DNA from: an uncultured Oscillospiraceae bacterium
GTDB lineage: Bacteria > Bacillota_A > Clostridia > Oscillospirales > Oscillospiraceae
Assembly: GCA_944387755.1 (NCBI GenBank)
Contig: CALXGC010000098.1
Location: 1 to 6,122 of the forward strand
Reading direction: 5' to 3'
DNA length: 6,122 nucleotides
Made by a program: the position numbers and the translations under genes. Below the pieces are notes generated by a model, which saw only the letters and a program-made list of their open reading frames with translations, was not told the origin of the DNA and did not search any database. Below are positions 1-6,122 of the stretch, piece by piece (positions within the stretch are counted from its first letter, which is position 1; each line of letters starts with the position of its first letter).

Positions 1-513
1 GGTGTAGATGGAGTCCACGGGAATCAGGCCGATGACGGTCTGGGCGGGCTTGTTCCGGTCGGCGGGGACATAGCCGCGGCCGTGGGACAGGGTCAGCTCC
101 ATGGACAGGGTGGCGTCCGCGCCCAGGGTGGCGATGTGCTGCTCCGGGTTGAGGATCTCCACGTCCGCGTCCCCCTTGATGTCGCCCGCCAGCACCTCGC
201 AGGGGCCGGTGACTTCAATGTGGACGGTCTTGGTCTCCTCGCAGTGGAGCTTGGCGATGATGCTCTTGATGTTGAGGACGATCTCGGTCACGTCCTCTTT
301 CACGCCGGGGATGGTGGAAAACTCATGCAGGACGCCGGCGATTTTGATGGAAGTCACCGCGGTGCCCGGCAGAGAGGACAACAGGATCCGCCGCAGGGAG
401 TTGCCCAGCGTTCTGCCGTAGCCGCGCTCCAGGGGCTCCACCACGTACTTGCCATAGGAACTGTCGCCGGGATTCTCCACGCACTCAATGCGGGGCTTCT
501 CAATTTCTACCAT
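1..513 (-). CDS. rpoA: RNA polymerase subunit alpha, N-terminal part (runs off the left edge)
   Basis: Codons 1-171 of the alpha subunit of DNA-directed RNA polymerase; the family is about 310-320 residues, so the C-terminal half lies outside the window. Alpha forms the dimer that nucleates assembly of beta and beta'. The translation shows the hallmark N-terminal-domain stretch around residues 33-50 ([18 protein letters not shown]), which contributes to the dimer and beta contacts, followed by the conserved [13 protein letters not shown] (63-75) and [11 protein letters not shown] (145-155). The absent part would include the C-terminal domain that contacts UP elements and activators. The ATG at 513 is preceded by a strong AAGGAGGG (525-532), with 11 nt between GGAGGG and the ATG. 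Unlike its neighbours, it is separated from the upstream gene rpsD by 159 nt containing stem-loops, so its expression may be adjusted separately. Identity is certain from sequence conservation. Confidence 0.97.
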   Translation of the reverse strand, partial: MVEIEKPRIECVENPGDSSYGKYVVEPLERGYGRTLGNSLRRILLSSLPGTAVTSIKIAGVLHEFSTIPGVKEDVTEIVLNIKSIIAKLHCEETKTVHIEVTGPCEVLAGDIKGDADVEILNPEQHIATLGADATLSMELTLSHGRGYVPADRNKPAQTVIGLIPVDSIYT

Positions 514-537
514 ATGCTATGATACCCTCCTTTTCGC

Positions 538-553
538 GACGGCGGGCGCCGTC
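538..553 (-). other. Small stem-loop just upstream of the rpoA ribosome binding site
   Basis: GACGGC (538-543) and GCCGTC (548-553) form a perfect 6-bp stem with a 4-nt loop. It ends 5 nt before the rpoA Shine-Dalgarno region on the transcript. It could tune ribosome access or mRNA stability. The structure is read directly from the sequence; the function is speculative, and short GC stems occur by chance in GC-rich DNA. Confidence 0.3.
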
Positions 554-590
554 TGATTCAGCTCACCAATATCTGAGGGTTGTCTAAGTG

Positions 591-622
591 CTTTCTCCTC
601 TCCCGGAGGAAGAGAGAGAAAG
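591..622 (-). other. Pyrimidine/purine stem-loop in the rpsD-rpoA spacer
   Basis: Positions 591-601 pair with 611-622 in an 11-bp stem with one bulged base (615) and a 9-nt loop (602-610). On the transcript the 5' arm is pyrimidine-rich (CTTTCTC then CTCT) and the 3' arm purine-rich (AGAG then GAGAAAG). The 5' arm is also the tail of the terminator-like hairpin immediately upstream, so the two elements are adjacent and may fold one after the other. Function is unknown; a leader or processing structure for rpoA is one possibility. Confidence 0.4.
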
Positions 623-663
623 AAGCCCCTGGGCCTTCGGACGCGCCGAAGGCCCGCAGGCTT
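623..663 (-). terminator. Terminator-like GC-rich hairpin between rpsD and rpoA (possible attenuator)
   Basis: A perfect 10-bp stem is formed by GGGCCTTCGG (631-640) and CCGAAGGCCC (646-655) around a 5-nt loop. It is extended, with small bulges, by 628-630/658-660 and 623-625/661-663. It starts 9 nt after the rpsD stop codon. On the transcript it is followed by a pyrimidine-rich run (CTTCTTTCTCTCTCTT), which has fewer T residues than a strong intrinsic terminator. Because rpoA follows with no clear promoter, partial termination (attenuation) or 3'-end protection is more plausible than a full stop. The hairpin is certain; termination is inferred. Confidence 0.45.
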
Positions 664-672
664 TCGTGCTTG

Positions 673-1275
673 TTACTTAGAGTACAGCTCGACGATGAGG
701 TGCTCTTCCACGGGGAAGTCGATGTCGTCCCGGATGGGGAGGGCGACGACCTTGCCCTGGAGGGTATTCTTCTCCCGCTCCAGCCACTTGGGCAGGGTGA
801 CGATGGGGGCGTCCTCGCCCACCAGGCCCTTGAACTTCACGGAGGAGCGGCTCTTCTCCCGGACCTCGATGACGTCGCCCACCTTCACCAGGTAGGAGGG
901 GATGTCCACCCGCTGGCCGTTGACGGTGAAGTGGCCGTGGGTGGTCAGCTGGCGGGCCTCCCGGCGGGTCTTGGCGAAGCCCAGGCGGTACACCACGTTG
1001 TCCAGACGGCGCTCGATGAGGGTCAGCAGGTTCTCGCCCGTCTTGCCCTGCATCCGGTTGGCCTTCTCATAGTACATATGGAACTGCTTCTCCATGATGC
1101 CGTAGACGAACTTCACCTTCTGCTTCTCGGTGAGCTGGGTGGCGTACTCGGACTGCTTCTTCCGCATCTGACCCTTGGGGTTGCGGTTGGTGGTCTTCTT
1201 GTCATAGCCCATGACGGCGGGGGACAGGTTCAGAGCCTTGCACCGCTTGGCAATGGGCTGCATATTTCTAGCCAT
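673..1275 (-). CDS. rpsD: 30S ribosomal protein S4
   Basis: Primary assembly protein of the 30S subunit. It binds the 5' domain of 16S rRNA, helps form the mRNA entry site, and in several bacteria represses its own operon. The 200-residue length equals the usual S4 length. The N-terminal S4 domain is followed by the S4 RNA-binding fold around residues 90-150, with clear signatures [22 protein letters not shown] (split as 88-99 and 100-109) and [19 protein letters not shown] (112-130). The N-terminus has a single cysteine (C12) instead of the four-cysteine zinc site, so this is the zinc-independent form. The ATG at 1275 has AAGGAGG (1286-1292) 10 nt upstream, and the gene begins 25 nt after the rpsK stop. 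Location inside the alpha operon fits Clostridia. Whether it autoregulates here cannot be seen. Confidence 0.97.
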   Translation of the reverse strand: MARNMQPIAKRCKALNLSPAVMGYDKKTTNRNPKGQMRKKQSEYATQLTEKQKVKFVYGIMEKQFHMYYEKANRMQGKTGENLLTLIERRLDNVVYRLGFAKTRREARQLTTHGHFTVNGQRVDIPSYLVKVGDVIEVREKSRSSVKFKGLVGEDAPIVTLPKWLEREKNTLQGKVVALPIRDDIDFPVEEHLIVELYSK

Positions 1276-1300
1276 GTGTCAAAAACCTCCTTCTTCCAGA

Positions 1301-1717
1301 TCAGACACGGCGGCGCTTGGGGGGGCGGCAGCCGTTGTGGGGGACGGGAGTCACGTCCTTGATGAGGGTGACTTCCAGACCCACGGCCTGCAGCGCCCGG
1401 ATGGCGGCCTCGCGGCCGGCGCCGGGGCCCTTCACATAGACCTCCACGGTCTTCAGGCCGTACTCCATGGCGGCCTTGGCGGCCGTCTCGGCGGCGGTCT
1501 GCGCGGCGAAGGGGGTGCTCTTCCGGGAGCCCCGGAAGCCCAGTCCGCCGGAGGAGGCCCAGGACAGGGCGTTGCCCTGGAGGTCGGTGACAGTCACCAT
1601 GGTGTTGTTGAAGGAGGAGCGGATGTGCACCTGGCCCTTCTCCACGTTCTTGCGCTCACGGCGCTTGCGCACCACTTTCTTGCCCTTGGTGTTCGCGGTC
1701 TTCGTATTCGCAGCCAT
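1301..1717 (-). CDS. rpsK: 30S ribosomal protein S11
   Basis: Component of the 30S platform; it contacts 16S rRNA near the mRNA exit/E-site region with S7 and S18. Conserved blocks are [15 protein letters not shown] (31-45), [20 protein letters not shown] (61-80) and the C-terminal family signature [18 protein letters not shown] (121-138). At 138 residues it is slightly longer than the Bacillus protein (about 131), the extra length being a basic N-terminal tail in which NTK occurs twice (residues 4-6 and 9-11). The ATG at 1717 lies 7 nt after a GGAGGG (1725-1730) that directly abuts the rpsM stop codon, and the intergenic gap is 13 nt. This indicates one mRNA and probable translational coupling with rpsM. 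Confidence 0.97.
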   Translation of the reverse strand: MAANTKTANTKGKKVVRKRRERKNVEKGQVHIRSSFNNTMVTVTDLQGNALSWASSGGLGFRGSRKSTPFAAQTAAETAAKAAMEYGLKTVEVYVKGPGAGREAAIRALQAVGLEVTLIKDVTPVPHNGCRPPKRRRV

Positions 1718-1730
1718 GTGTTATCCCTCC

Positions 1731-2099
1731 TTACTTCTTCTTATTGGCGACGGTACGCTTGGGTCCCTTGCGGGTGCGGGCGTTGGTCTTGGTCCGCTGG
1801 CCCCGCACGGGCAGGCCCTTACGGTGGCGGATGCCGCGGTAGCAGCCGATCTCGGTGAGCCGCTTGATGTCCATGCCCAGGTTCCGGCGCAGGTCGCCCT
1901 CCACGGTGTACTCGTGGGAGATGATCTCGCGCAGCTTGGCCTCGTCCTCCTCGGACAGGTCCTTCACGCGGGTGTCGGGGTTCACCCCGGCCTCGGCCAG
2001 GATCTTGTTGGCGCTGGTGCGCCCAATGCCGTAGATATAAGTGAGGCCGATCTCAATTCGCTTCTCTCTCGGCAGGTCAATACCGGCAATACGAGCCAT
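1731..2099 (-). CDS. rpsM: 30S ribosomal protein S13
   Basis: Protein of the 30S head; it contacts the P-site tRNA and forms the B1 bridges with L5 and 23S rRNA. The 122-residue length is typical. Seen in the sequence: N-terminal [26 protein letters not shown] (split as 1-13 and 14-26) leading into the helix-two-turn-helix region, [20 protein letters not shown] (89-108), which is the family signature, and a basic lysine-rich tail (VANKKK) of the kind that reaches toward tRNA. The ATG at 2099 follows GGAGG (2111-2115) with an 11-nt spacer; that SD lies 2 nt after the rpmJ stop. It is the first of the three small-subunit genes preceding rpoA. In E. coli S4 represses translation at the rpsM leader, but no equivalent structure is obvious in the 18-nt gap here. 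Confidence 0.97.
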   Translation of the reverse strand: MARIAGIDLPREKRIEIGLTYIYGIGRTSANKILAEAGVNPDTRVKDLSEEDEAKLREIISHEYTVEGDLRRNLGMDIKRLTEIGCYRGIRHRKGLPVRGQRTKTNARTRKGPKRTVANKKK

Positions 2100-2117
2100 T
2101 CTTTACAGCACCTCCAA

Positions 2118-2527
<410 letters not shown>

Positions 2528-2541
<14 letters not shown>

Positions 2542-2824
2542 GCGTGATTCCCTCCTTGAAGGCGGCCAGCGCCCTTCTCAGTTCCCGGTCCGACACCGGG
2601 TGTCCTTGTTTCAGCTTTTGGATGGCGGGGTGGCAGAAGGGGCGCTCCGGATGGGTGAGGGGCTCCACGTGCCGCGGCTGTTTGGCCTTGGGGCGGGCCG
2701 CTCTCCGGCGCTTTCCGTCGGCCAGCAGCAGCCGGCCGTCCTCCTCCACGCCCAGGACGCAGAACAGGCCCTCCCTGTCCCGTCCGGCGGTTGCCCGGAC
2801 GATCTGCCCTGTGCAGTCAGACAT
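2528..2824 (-). CDS. KOW-domain RNA-binding protein (L14e-like), conserved between map and infA
   Basis: A 98-residue protein of the family found between map and infA in many Firmicutes. Its N-terminal half (residues 6-50) looks like a KOW/SH3-like barrel of the L14e/L6e/L27e type: [20 protein letters not shown] (6-25), then [17 protein letters not shown], where the GRD-x-G turn and the ADGK-R loop with a basic patch match the expected RNA-binding face. The C-terminal third ([20 protein letters not shown]) looks helical. Its precise role is not established; ribosome or rRNA association is inferred from domain and context. Start: the ATG at 2824 has GAGG (2834-2837) 9 nt upstream and overlaps the map stop by 8 nt. 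An in-frame ATG at 2833 would add three residues but lacks a well-placed SD. The 3' end overlaps infA by 14 nt. Confidence 0.85.
2550..2557 (-). promoter_or_regulatory. Shine-Dalgarno site that fixes the infA TTG start
   Basis: AAGGAGGG on the minus strand, 8 nt upstream of the TTG at 2541, inside the 3' end of the KOW gene. Its strength and spacing support TTG rather than the ATG 15 nt further on. Confidence 0.85.
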
Positions 2825-3581
2825 AGGCTCCATCCTCTGTTACCGTCAGGATTTCCGGGCCGTCTTCGGTGATGAGGATCGTGTTTTCATAGTGGGCGGT
2901 GAGAGAGCCGTCCAGGGACACGGTGGTCCACTGGTCGGGCAGCACCTTCACCTGCCAGTCCCCGGCGCACACCATGGGCTCCACGGCGATGGTCATGCCC
3001 GGCTGAAGCCGGGGGCCGTGGCCGGCGGGGCCGAAGTTGCGCACCTCCGGGGCCTCGTGGAGCTTGCGCCCCACTCCGTGGCCCACAAAGTCCCGGACCA
3101 CGGAGAAGCCGAAGGACTCCACATAGGTCTGGACCGCGTGCCCGATGTCGGACACCCGGTTCCCGGCGCGGGCCAGGCGTATGCCCTCCCAGAAGCTCTG
3201 CTGGGTGACTTCGATGAGCTTTTTGGCCTCCCCGCTCACCTGCCCGCAGGGGTAGGTGGCGGCGCAGTCCCCGTGAAAGCCGCCGATATAGGCGCCCACG
3301 TCCACGCTGACGATGTCCCCCTCCTGAAGCTTCCGGGGGCCGGGAATGCCGTGAATCACCACGTCGTTGACGGAGATACAGGCGGAGGCCGGGAAGCCGG
3401 CGTAGTTCAGAAAGGAGGGGGTCCCGCCGTGGCTCTCGATGAAGCGGCGGACGGCGGCGTCAATCTCGTGGGTGGTGACGCCGGGGGCCACCATGGACCC
3501 CGCCAGGGCGCGGGCCTGAGCGGTCAGCCGCCCGGCCCGGCGCATGGCCTCGATCTCACGGGGGGATTTGATGGAAATCAT
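2817..3581 (-). CDS. map: Methionine aminopeptidase, type I
   Basis: Removes the initiator methionine from new proteins whose second residue is small, acting near the ribosome exit tunnel. The product is 254 residues, a normal type I length without an N-terminal zinc-finger extension. The pita-bread fold metal ligands are all present: D94 (VSVDVGA), D105 (GFHGDCA), H168 (FVGHGVG), E201 (AVEPM) and E232 (HYENT). The substrate-site histidines H77 (VIHGIP) and H175 (LHEAP) are also present. The ATG at 3581 gives the family-like MISIKSPREIEAMRRAG; the frame stays open upstream to 3851, but that part only shadows adk. The SD is modest (AAGGG overlapping the adk stop, 7 nt spacer). It begins 11 nt after adk and overlaps the KOW gene by 8 nt. 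The adk-map pairing is classic in Gram-positives. Confidence 0.97.
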   Translation of the reverse strand: MISIKSPREIEAMRRAGRLTAQARALAGSMVAPGVTTHEIDAAVRRFIESHGGTPSFLNYAGFPASACISVNDVVIHGIPGPRKLQEGDIVSVDVGAYIGGFHGDCAATYPCGQVSGEAKKLIEVTQQSFWEGIRLARAGNRVSDIGHAVQTYVESFGFSVVRDFVGHGVGRKLHEAPEVRNFGPAGHGPRLQPGMTIAVEPMVCAGDWQVKVLPDQWTTVSLDGSLTAHYENTILITEDGPEILTVTEDGAYV

Positions 3582-3592
3582 TTCAATGCCCT

Positions 3593-4231
3593 TCAAGACT
3601 CCAGCGCCTCCAGAATGGCGGCCGTGGTGGCCTCGATGGTGGGCTGGTTGTCTGCGGCGCGCAGAATGCCCTTGCGCTGGTAGTAGTCCTTCAGGGGCTC
3701 GGTCTGTTCGTGGTAGACCCGCAGGCGCTCCCGCACCGTCTCCGGCTTGTCGTCGGCCCGCTGGGTCACAGGGCCGCCGCAGGCGTCGCACACGCCCTCC
3801 ACCTTGGTGGGGCGGGCCTTGATGTGATAGGATGCGCCGCACTTGCCGCACACCCGGCGGCCGCCCATGCGCTCCTCAATCTCAGCGTCGCTGATTTCGA
3901 TGGAGACCACGCGGTCGAAGCGCACGCCGGCCTGGTCCAGGGCCTCGGCCTGGCCGATGGTGCGGGGCACGCCGTCCAGGATATAACCTCCGGCGCAGTC
4001 GGGCTGGGCAATGCGCTCTGCCACCACGCGGATGATCACATCGTCGGGGACCAGCCTGCCCGCGTCCATATAGCTCTTGGCCTCCAGGCCCACGGGGGTG
4101 CCCGCCTGGACCGCGGCGCGGAGCATGTTGCCGGTGGAAATGGTGGGGATACCCAGCTTCTCGCTGAGAACCTCCGCCTGGGTGCCCTTTCCCGCGCCGG
4201 GGGCGCCCAGCAGGATCAATTTCATACCCAT
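3593..4231 (-). CDS. adk: Adenylate kinase with zinc-binding LID
   Basis: Cytosolic enzyme for ATP + AMP = 2 ADP, keeping adenine nucleotides in balance. It has 212 residues, typical of the long bacterial form. Visible features: P-loop GAPGAGKGT (9-17); AMP-binding region with TGNMLR (33-38); LDGVPRT (85-91); and a LID carrying C128-x2-C131-x16-C148-x2-C151, the structural zinc site common in Gram-positives. The R-x-DD-x-PE motif (158-164) and the arginines after it complete the active site. The usual LDGFPRT has Val at position 88 in place of Phe. The ATG at 4231 is chosen over the ATG at 4225 because GAGGAG (4240-4245) is 8 nt away, giving MGMKLILLG. It lies 19 nt after secY and 11 nt before map. 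Confidence 0.97.
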   Translation of the reverse strand: MGMKLILLGAPGAGKGTQAEVLSEKLGIPTISTGNMLRAAVQAGTPVGLEAKSYMDAGRLVPDDVIIRVVAERIAQPDCAGGYILDGVPRTIGQAEALDQAGVRFDRVVSIEISDAEIEERMGGRRVCGKCGASYHIKARPTKVEGVCDACGGPVTQRADDKPETVRERLRVYHEQTEPLKDYYQRKGILRAADNQPTIEATTAAILEALES

Positions 4232-4250
4232 AGACCCATCTCCTCAAAAA

Positions 4251-5615
4251 TCACTCCAGGAAGCCCTTGTAGTGCCGCATGAGCATCTGGGCCTCCATCT
4301 GCTTGACGGTCTCCAGGGCGACGCCCACCACGATGATCACGGAGGTGCCGCCGATGGCCAGGGAGCTGTATCCCACGATGTTGCCGGTGATAATGGGGGC
4401 CAGCGCCACGATGGACAGGTACAGGGCGCCGAACATGGTGATGCGGTTGAGGACCTTCAGAATGAAGTCGGCGGTGGGCTTGCCGGGACGGAAGCCGGGG
4501 ATGAAGCCGCCGTTCTTCTTCAGGTTGTTGGCCACCTCAATGGGGTTGAACTGCATGGTGGCGTAGAAATAGCTGAAGCCCACAATGAGCAGGAAGTACA
4601 GCACGCTGTAGAGGGGGTTCGCGGCGTCGAACAGGCGCATGAGCACCCCGCCGAAGCCCTCGCTGGCCACGGTCCACCCGGCGAAGGCGCCGATGGTGGC
4701 GGGCAGCATGGCGATGGACTGGGCGAAGATGATGGGCATAACGCCGCCCATATTCACCTTGATGGGGATATGGGTGGACTGTCCGCCGTACATCTTCCGG
4801 CCCACCACCCGCTTGGCGTACTGCACCGGCAGGCGGCGCTCGGAATTGGAGATGAATACAATCAGGACGACCAGGGCCAGCAGGCCCACTACAATAACGG
4901 CGATCATCCAGGGGGCCAGCACCAGGTTCTCATAGGCGGCGATGTCCGTCTCAGACCAGCCCTCCATCTGCTCCTCGGTGAGGGGGTTCAGATAGTAGCT
5001 CACGCCGGTGATCACGTCCCGGACCATCTGGGGGAAGCGGGAGATGATGCTGGCAAACAGCAGAATGGAGATGCCGTTGCCCACGCCGAACTCGGTGATC
5101 TGCTCGCCCAGCCACATCATGAAGGCGGAGCCGGCGGTGAAGGACAGGATAATCACCACGGCCACCCAGATGGCGGGCAGGCCCTCCGGATCCACCAGCC
5201 CGTTGGCGTTGATGAGGCTGTAGTAGCCGAAGCCCTGAATCAGGCCGATGGCCACGGTGGTATAGCGGGTGATGGAGGCGATCTTCTTCCGGCCCTCCTC
5301 GCCGCCCTCTCTGGCCAGCCGCTCCAGGGCGGGGATTGCCACCGTCAGGAGCTGGATGATAATGGAGCTGTTGATATAGGGCTGCACGCTCAGGGCGAAC
5401 AGGGTGGCCATGGAGAAGGCGGAGCCGCTCATGGCGTTCATCAGGCCCAGGATGGTGCCGCTCTGGGCGCTGAGAAAGGTAGCCAGCTCCTCAGAGTTGA
5501 TATAGGGCACCGGAATAGCCGCGCCCAGGCGGAAGATGAGCAGCGCGAAGATGGTGAAGAGAATCTTCTTGCGCAGCTCCGGGATCTGCCAGGCGTCCCG
5601 GACGGTCTTGATCAT
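4251..5615 (-). CDS. secY: Protein translocase channel subunit SecY
   Basis: Pore subunit of the SecYEG translocon, moving unfolded preproteins across, or inserting proteins into, the cytoplasmic membrane with SecA or ribosomes. It has 454 residues. About ten membrane segments can be placed near residues 18-38, 68-92, 117-136, 148-169, 178-198, 232-256, 288-312, 334-354, 392-414 and 418-436. Family signatures: QPYINSSIIIQLL (78-90) at TM2, GVGNGISILLFASI (177-190) at TM5, the cytosolic loop RRLPVQYAKR (260-269), and NGGFIPGFRPGKPT (368-381), whose arginine R376 corresponds to the SecA-critical C5 arginine. The external TM5-TM6 loop (about 203-233) looks longer and more acidic than in Bacillus SecY. 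The ATG at 5615 starts one base after the rplO stop (TGATATG), so translational coupling is likely. Confidence 0.98.
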   Translation of the reverse strand: MIKTVRDAWQIPELRKKILFTIFALLIFRLGAAIPVPYINSEELATFLSAQSGTILGLMNAMSGSAFSMATLFALSVQPYINSSIIIQLLTVAIPALERLAREGGEEGRKKIASITRYTTVAIGLIQGFGYYSLINANGLVDPEGLPAIWVAVVIILSFTAGSAFMMWLGEQITEFGVGNGISILLFASIISRFPQMVRDVITGVSYYLNPLTEEQMEGWSETDIAAYENLVLAPWMIAVIVVGLLALVVLIVFISNSERRLPVQYAKRVVGRKMYGGQSTHIPIKVNMGGVMPIIFAQSIAMLPATIGAFAGWTVASEGFGGVLMRLFDAANPLYSVLYFLLIVGFSYFYATMQFNPIEVANNLKKNGGFIPGFRPGKPTADFILKVLNRITMFGALYLSIVALAPIITGNIVGYSSLAIGGTSVIIVVGVALETVKQMEAQMLMRHYKGFLE

Positions 5616-5616
5616 A

Positions 5617-6060
5617 TCAGATCACCTCCACCTTACCGCCCGCAGCTTCGATTTTTTCCTTGGCGGAGGCGGAGAAGGCGGAAGCCTGGACGGTGAGCTT
5701 CTTGGTGATGGCGCCGTTGCCCAGGATCTTCACGCCGTACTGGCACTTGGAGAGGATGCCCTTCTCCAGCAGAGCCTGAGCGGTGACGGTCTCGCCGTCG
5801 GCAAACTTGGCGTCCAGAGCGGAGACGTTCACGGACTCCAGGGGCTTGGCAAAGATGTTGTGGAAGCCGCGCTTGGGCAGGCGGCGGGCCAGAGGCATCT
5901 GGCCGCCCTCAAAGCCCACGCGGACGCCGCCGCCGGAGCGGGCCCACTGGCCCTTCTGGCCGCGGCCGGCGGTCTTGCCGTTGCCGGAGCCGTTGCCGCG
6001 GCCCTTGCGGTAGGCCTTGGTGTTGGAGCCGGCGGCGGGGGAGAGTTCATGCAGATTCAT
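5617..6060 (-). CDS. rplO: 50S ribosomal protein L15
   Basis: Early-to-middle assembly protein of the 50S subunit; its extended glycine- and arginine-rich N-terminal arm threads into 23S rRNA. The 147-residue length is normal. Seen: [20 protein letters not shown] (1-20); a Gly/Lys/Arg-rich arm containing [20 protein letters not shown] (32-51); [17 protein letters not shown] (52-68), the most conserved block; and a globular C-terminal domain with the typical [17 protein letters not shown] (109-125). The ATG at 6060 has AGGAGG (6070-6075) 9 nt upstream and lies 16 nt after the rpmD stop. The last codons (GTG GAG GTG ATC TGA) double as the SD of secY. Confidence 0.97.
   Translation of the reverse strand: MNLHELSPAAGSNTKAYRKGRGNGSGNGKTAGRGQKGQWARSGGGVRVGFEGGQMPLARRLPKRGFHNIFAKPLESVNVSALDAKFADGETVTAQALLEKGILSKCQYGVKILGNGAITKKLTVQASAFSASAKEKIEAAGGKVEVI
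5620..5629 (-). promoter_or_regulatory. Extended Shine-Dalgarno site of secY inside the rplO 3' end
   Basis: GGAGGTGATC on the minus strand is a 10-nt complement to the usual bacterial 16S rRNA 3' end (GATCACCTCC). It lies within the last rplO codons and stop, with 9 nt from GGAGG to the secY ATG. It is the longest anti-SD match noticed in the window and probably couples the two genes. Confidence 0.8.
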
Positions 6061-6076
6061 TGTCTCGCGCCTCCTC

Positions 6077-6122
6077 TTAGTTTTCCTCGGATACCTGGAG
6101 CAGGTAGCCGATCTGGGCGACC
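6077..6122 (-). CDS. rpmD: 50S ribosomal protein L30, C-terminal end only
   Basis: The last 14 codons plus TAA of a gene that runs in from beyond the right edge (the window begins in mid-codon). The translated tail [14 protein letters not shown] resembles the C-terminus of L30 (compare the Bacillus ending with a similar hydrophobic strand and acidic end). The place immediately upstream of rplO is where rpmD stands in the spc operon. L30 is a small protein on the 50S surface. The spacer to rplO is 16 nt and holds only the rplO SD. The fragment is short, so the call leans on gene order as much as sequence. Confidence 0.85.
   Translation of the reverse strand, partial: VAQIGYLLQVSEEN

Noticed and set aside
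514..672. Internal promoter for rpoA
   Set aside because: TAGACA-like and AT-rich pieces exist on the minus strand (about 565-590), but no -10 box at acceptable spacing was found, so no promoter is claimed.
580..1362. Plus-strand open frame opposite rpsD and the rpsK end
   Set aside because: It is a shadow of rpsD with no family resemblance, and it runs through the structured rpsD-rpoA spacer.
2544..3683. Plus-strand open frame opposite the KOW gene and map
   Set aside because: It is antisense to a metallopeptidase with all catalytic ligands present, and has no recognisable domain.
3582..3851. N-terminal extension of map by 90 codons
   Set aside because: The frame is merely open through adk. 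The extension is Arg/Gly/Pro-rich without similarity to any domain, and the ATG at 3581 gives the normal MetAP start.
4077..5696. 539-codon open frame on the plus strand antisense to secY and adk
   Set aside because: The His/Gly/Asp-rich low-complexity translation is typical of the complement of GC-rich coding DNA, and the opposite strand carries unmistakable secY and adk.

Overview
The window is a conserved housekeeping block: the 3' part of the spc ribosomal-protein operon running into the alpha operon, entirely on the minus strand. Transcription reads from high to low coordinates: rpmD (3' end only) - rplO - secY - adk - map - KOW-domain RNA-binding protein - infA - rpmJ - rpsM - rpsK - rpsD - rpoA (5' part only). 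The adk-map-KOW-infA-rpmJ segment between secY and rpsM is the Gram-positive (Firmicutes) arrangement. The presence of rpsD between rpsK and rpoA points to Clostridia rather than Bacillus, where rpsD lies elsewhere. The DNA is clearly GC-rich, the Shine-Dalgarno (SD) sequences are strong and AGGAGG-like, adenylate kinase has a four-cysteine zinc LID, and SecY and L15 look clostridial. Together these suggest a high-GC gut clostridium, for example a Flavonifractor/Pseudoflavonifractor-like member of the Oscillospiraceae. The taxon is an inference from remembered protein style; no search was run.

Right part (about 2817-6122): protein export and start-of-life functions. It holds the last 14 codons of rpmD (L30), complete rplO (L15), secY (translocon channel), adk (nucleotide balance) and map (removal of the initiator methionine). 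Spacers are 1 to 19 nt, so co-transcription is very likely. secY starts one base after the rplO stop, with its SD inside the last rplO codons.

Middle part (about 2118-2824): a small KOW-domain protein of unknown exact role overlaps map by 8 nt and infA by 14 nt. infA (IF-1) uses a TTG start. rpmJ (L36, zinc form, 37 aa) follows after a 91-nt spacer that contains a 14-bp interrupted hairpin.

Left part (1-2099): rpsM, rpsK and rpsD (S13, S11, S4) and the first 171 codons of rpoA. The only long non-coding stretch is the 159-nt rpsD-rpoA spacer. It holds three stem-loops, including a perfect 10-bp GC-rich one resembling an attenuator, and is the best place in the window to look for undescribed regulation.

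Functionally the genes make ribosome parts, the initiation factor, the RNA polymerase alpha subunit, the secretion channel, and the enzymes that supply and trim new proteins, which fits growth-rate-linked co-expression. I see no mobile element, CRISPR array, tRNA/rRNA gene, frameshift or sign of gene transfer. This is an ordinary core region, and I found no novel multi-gene system.
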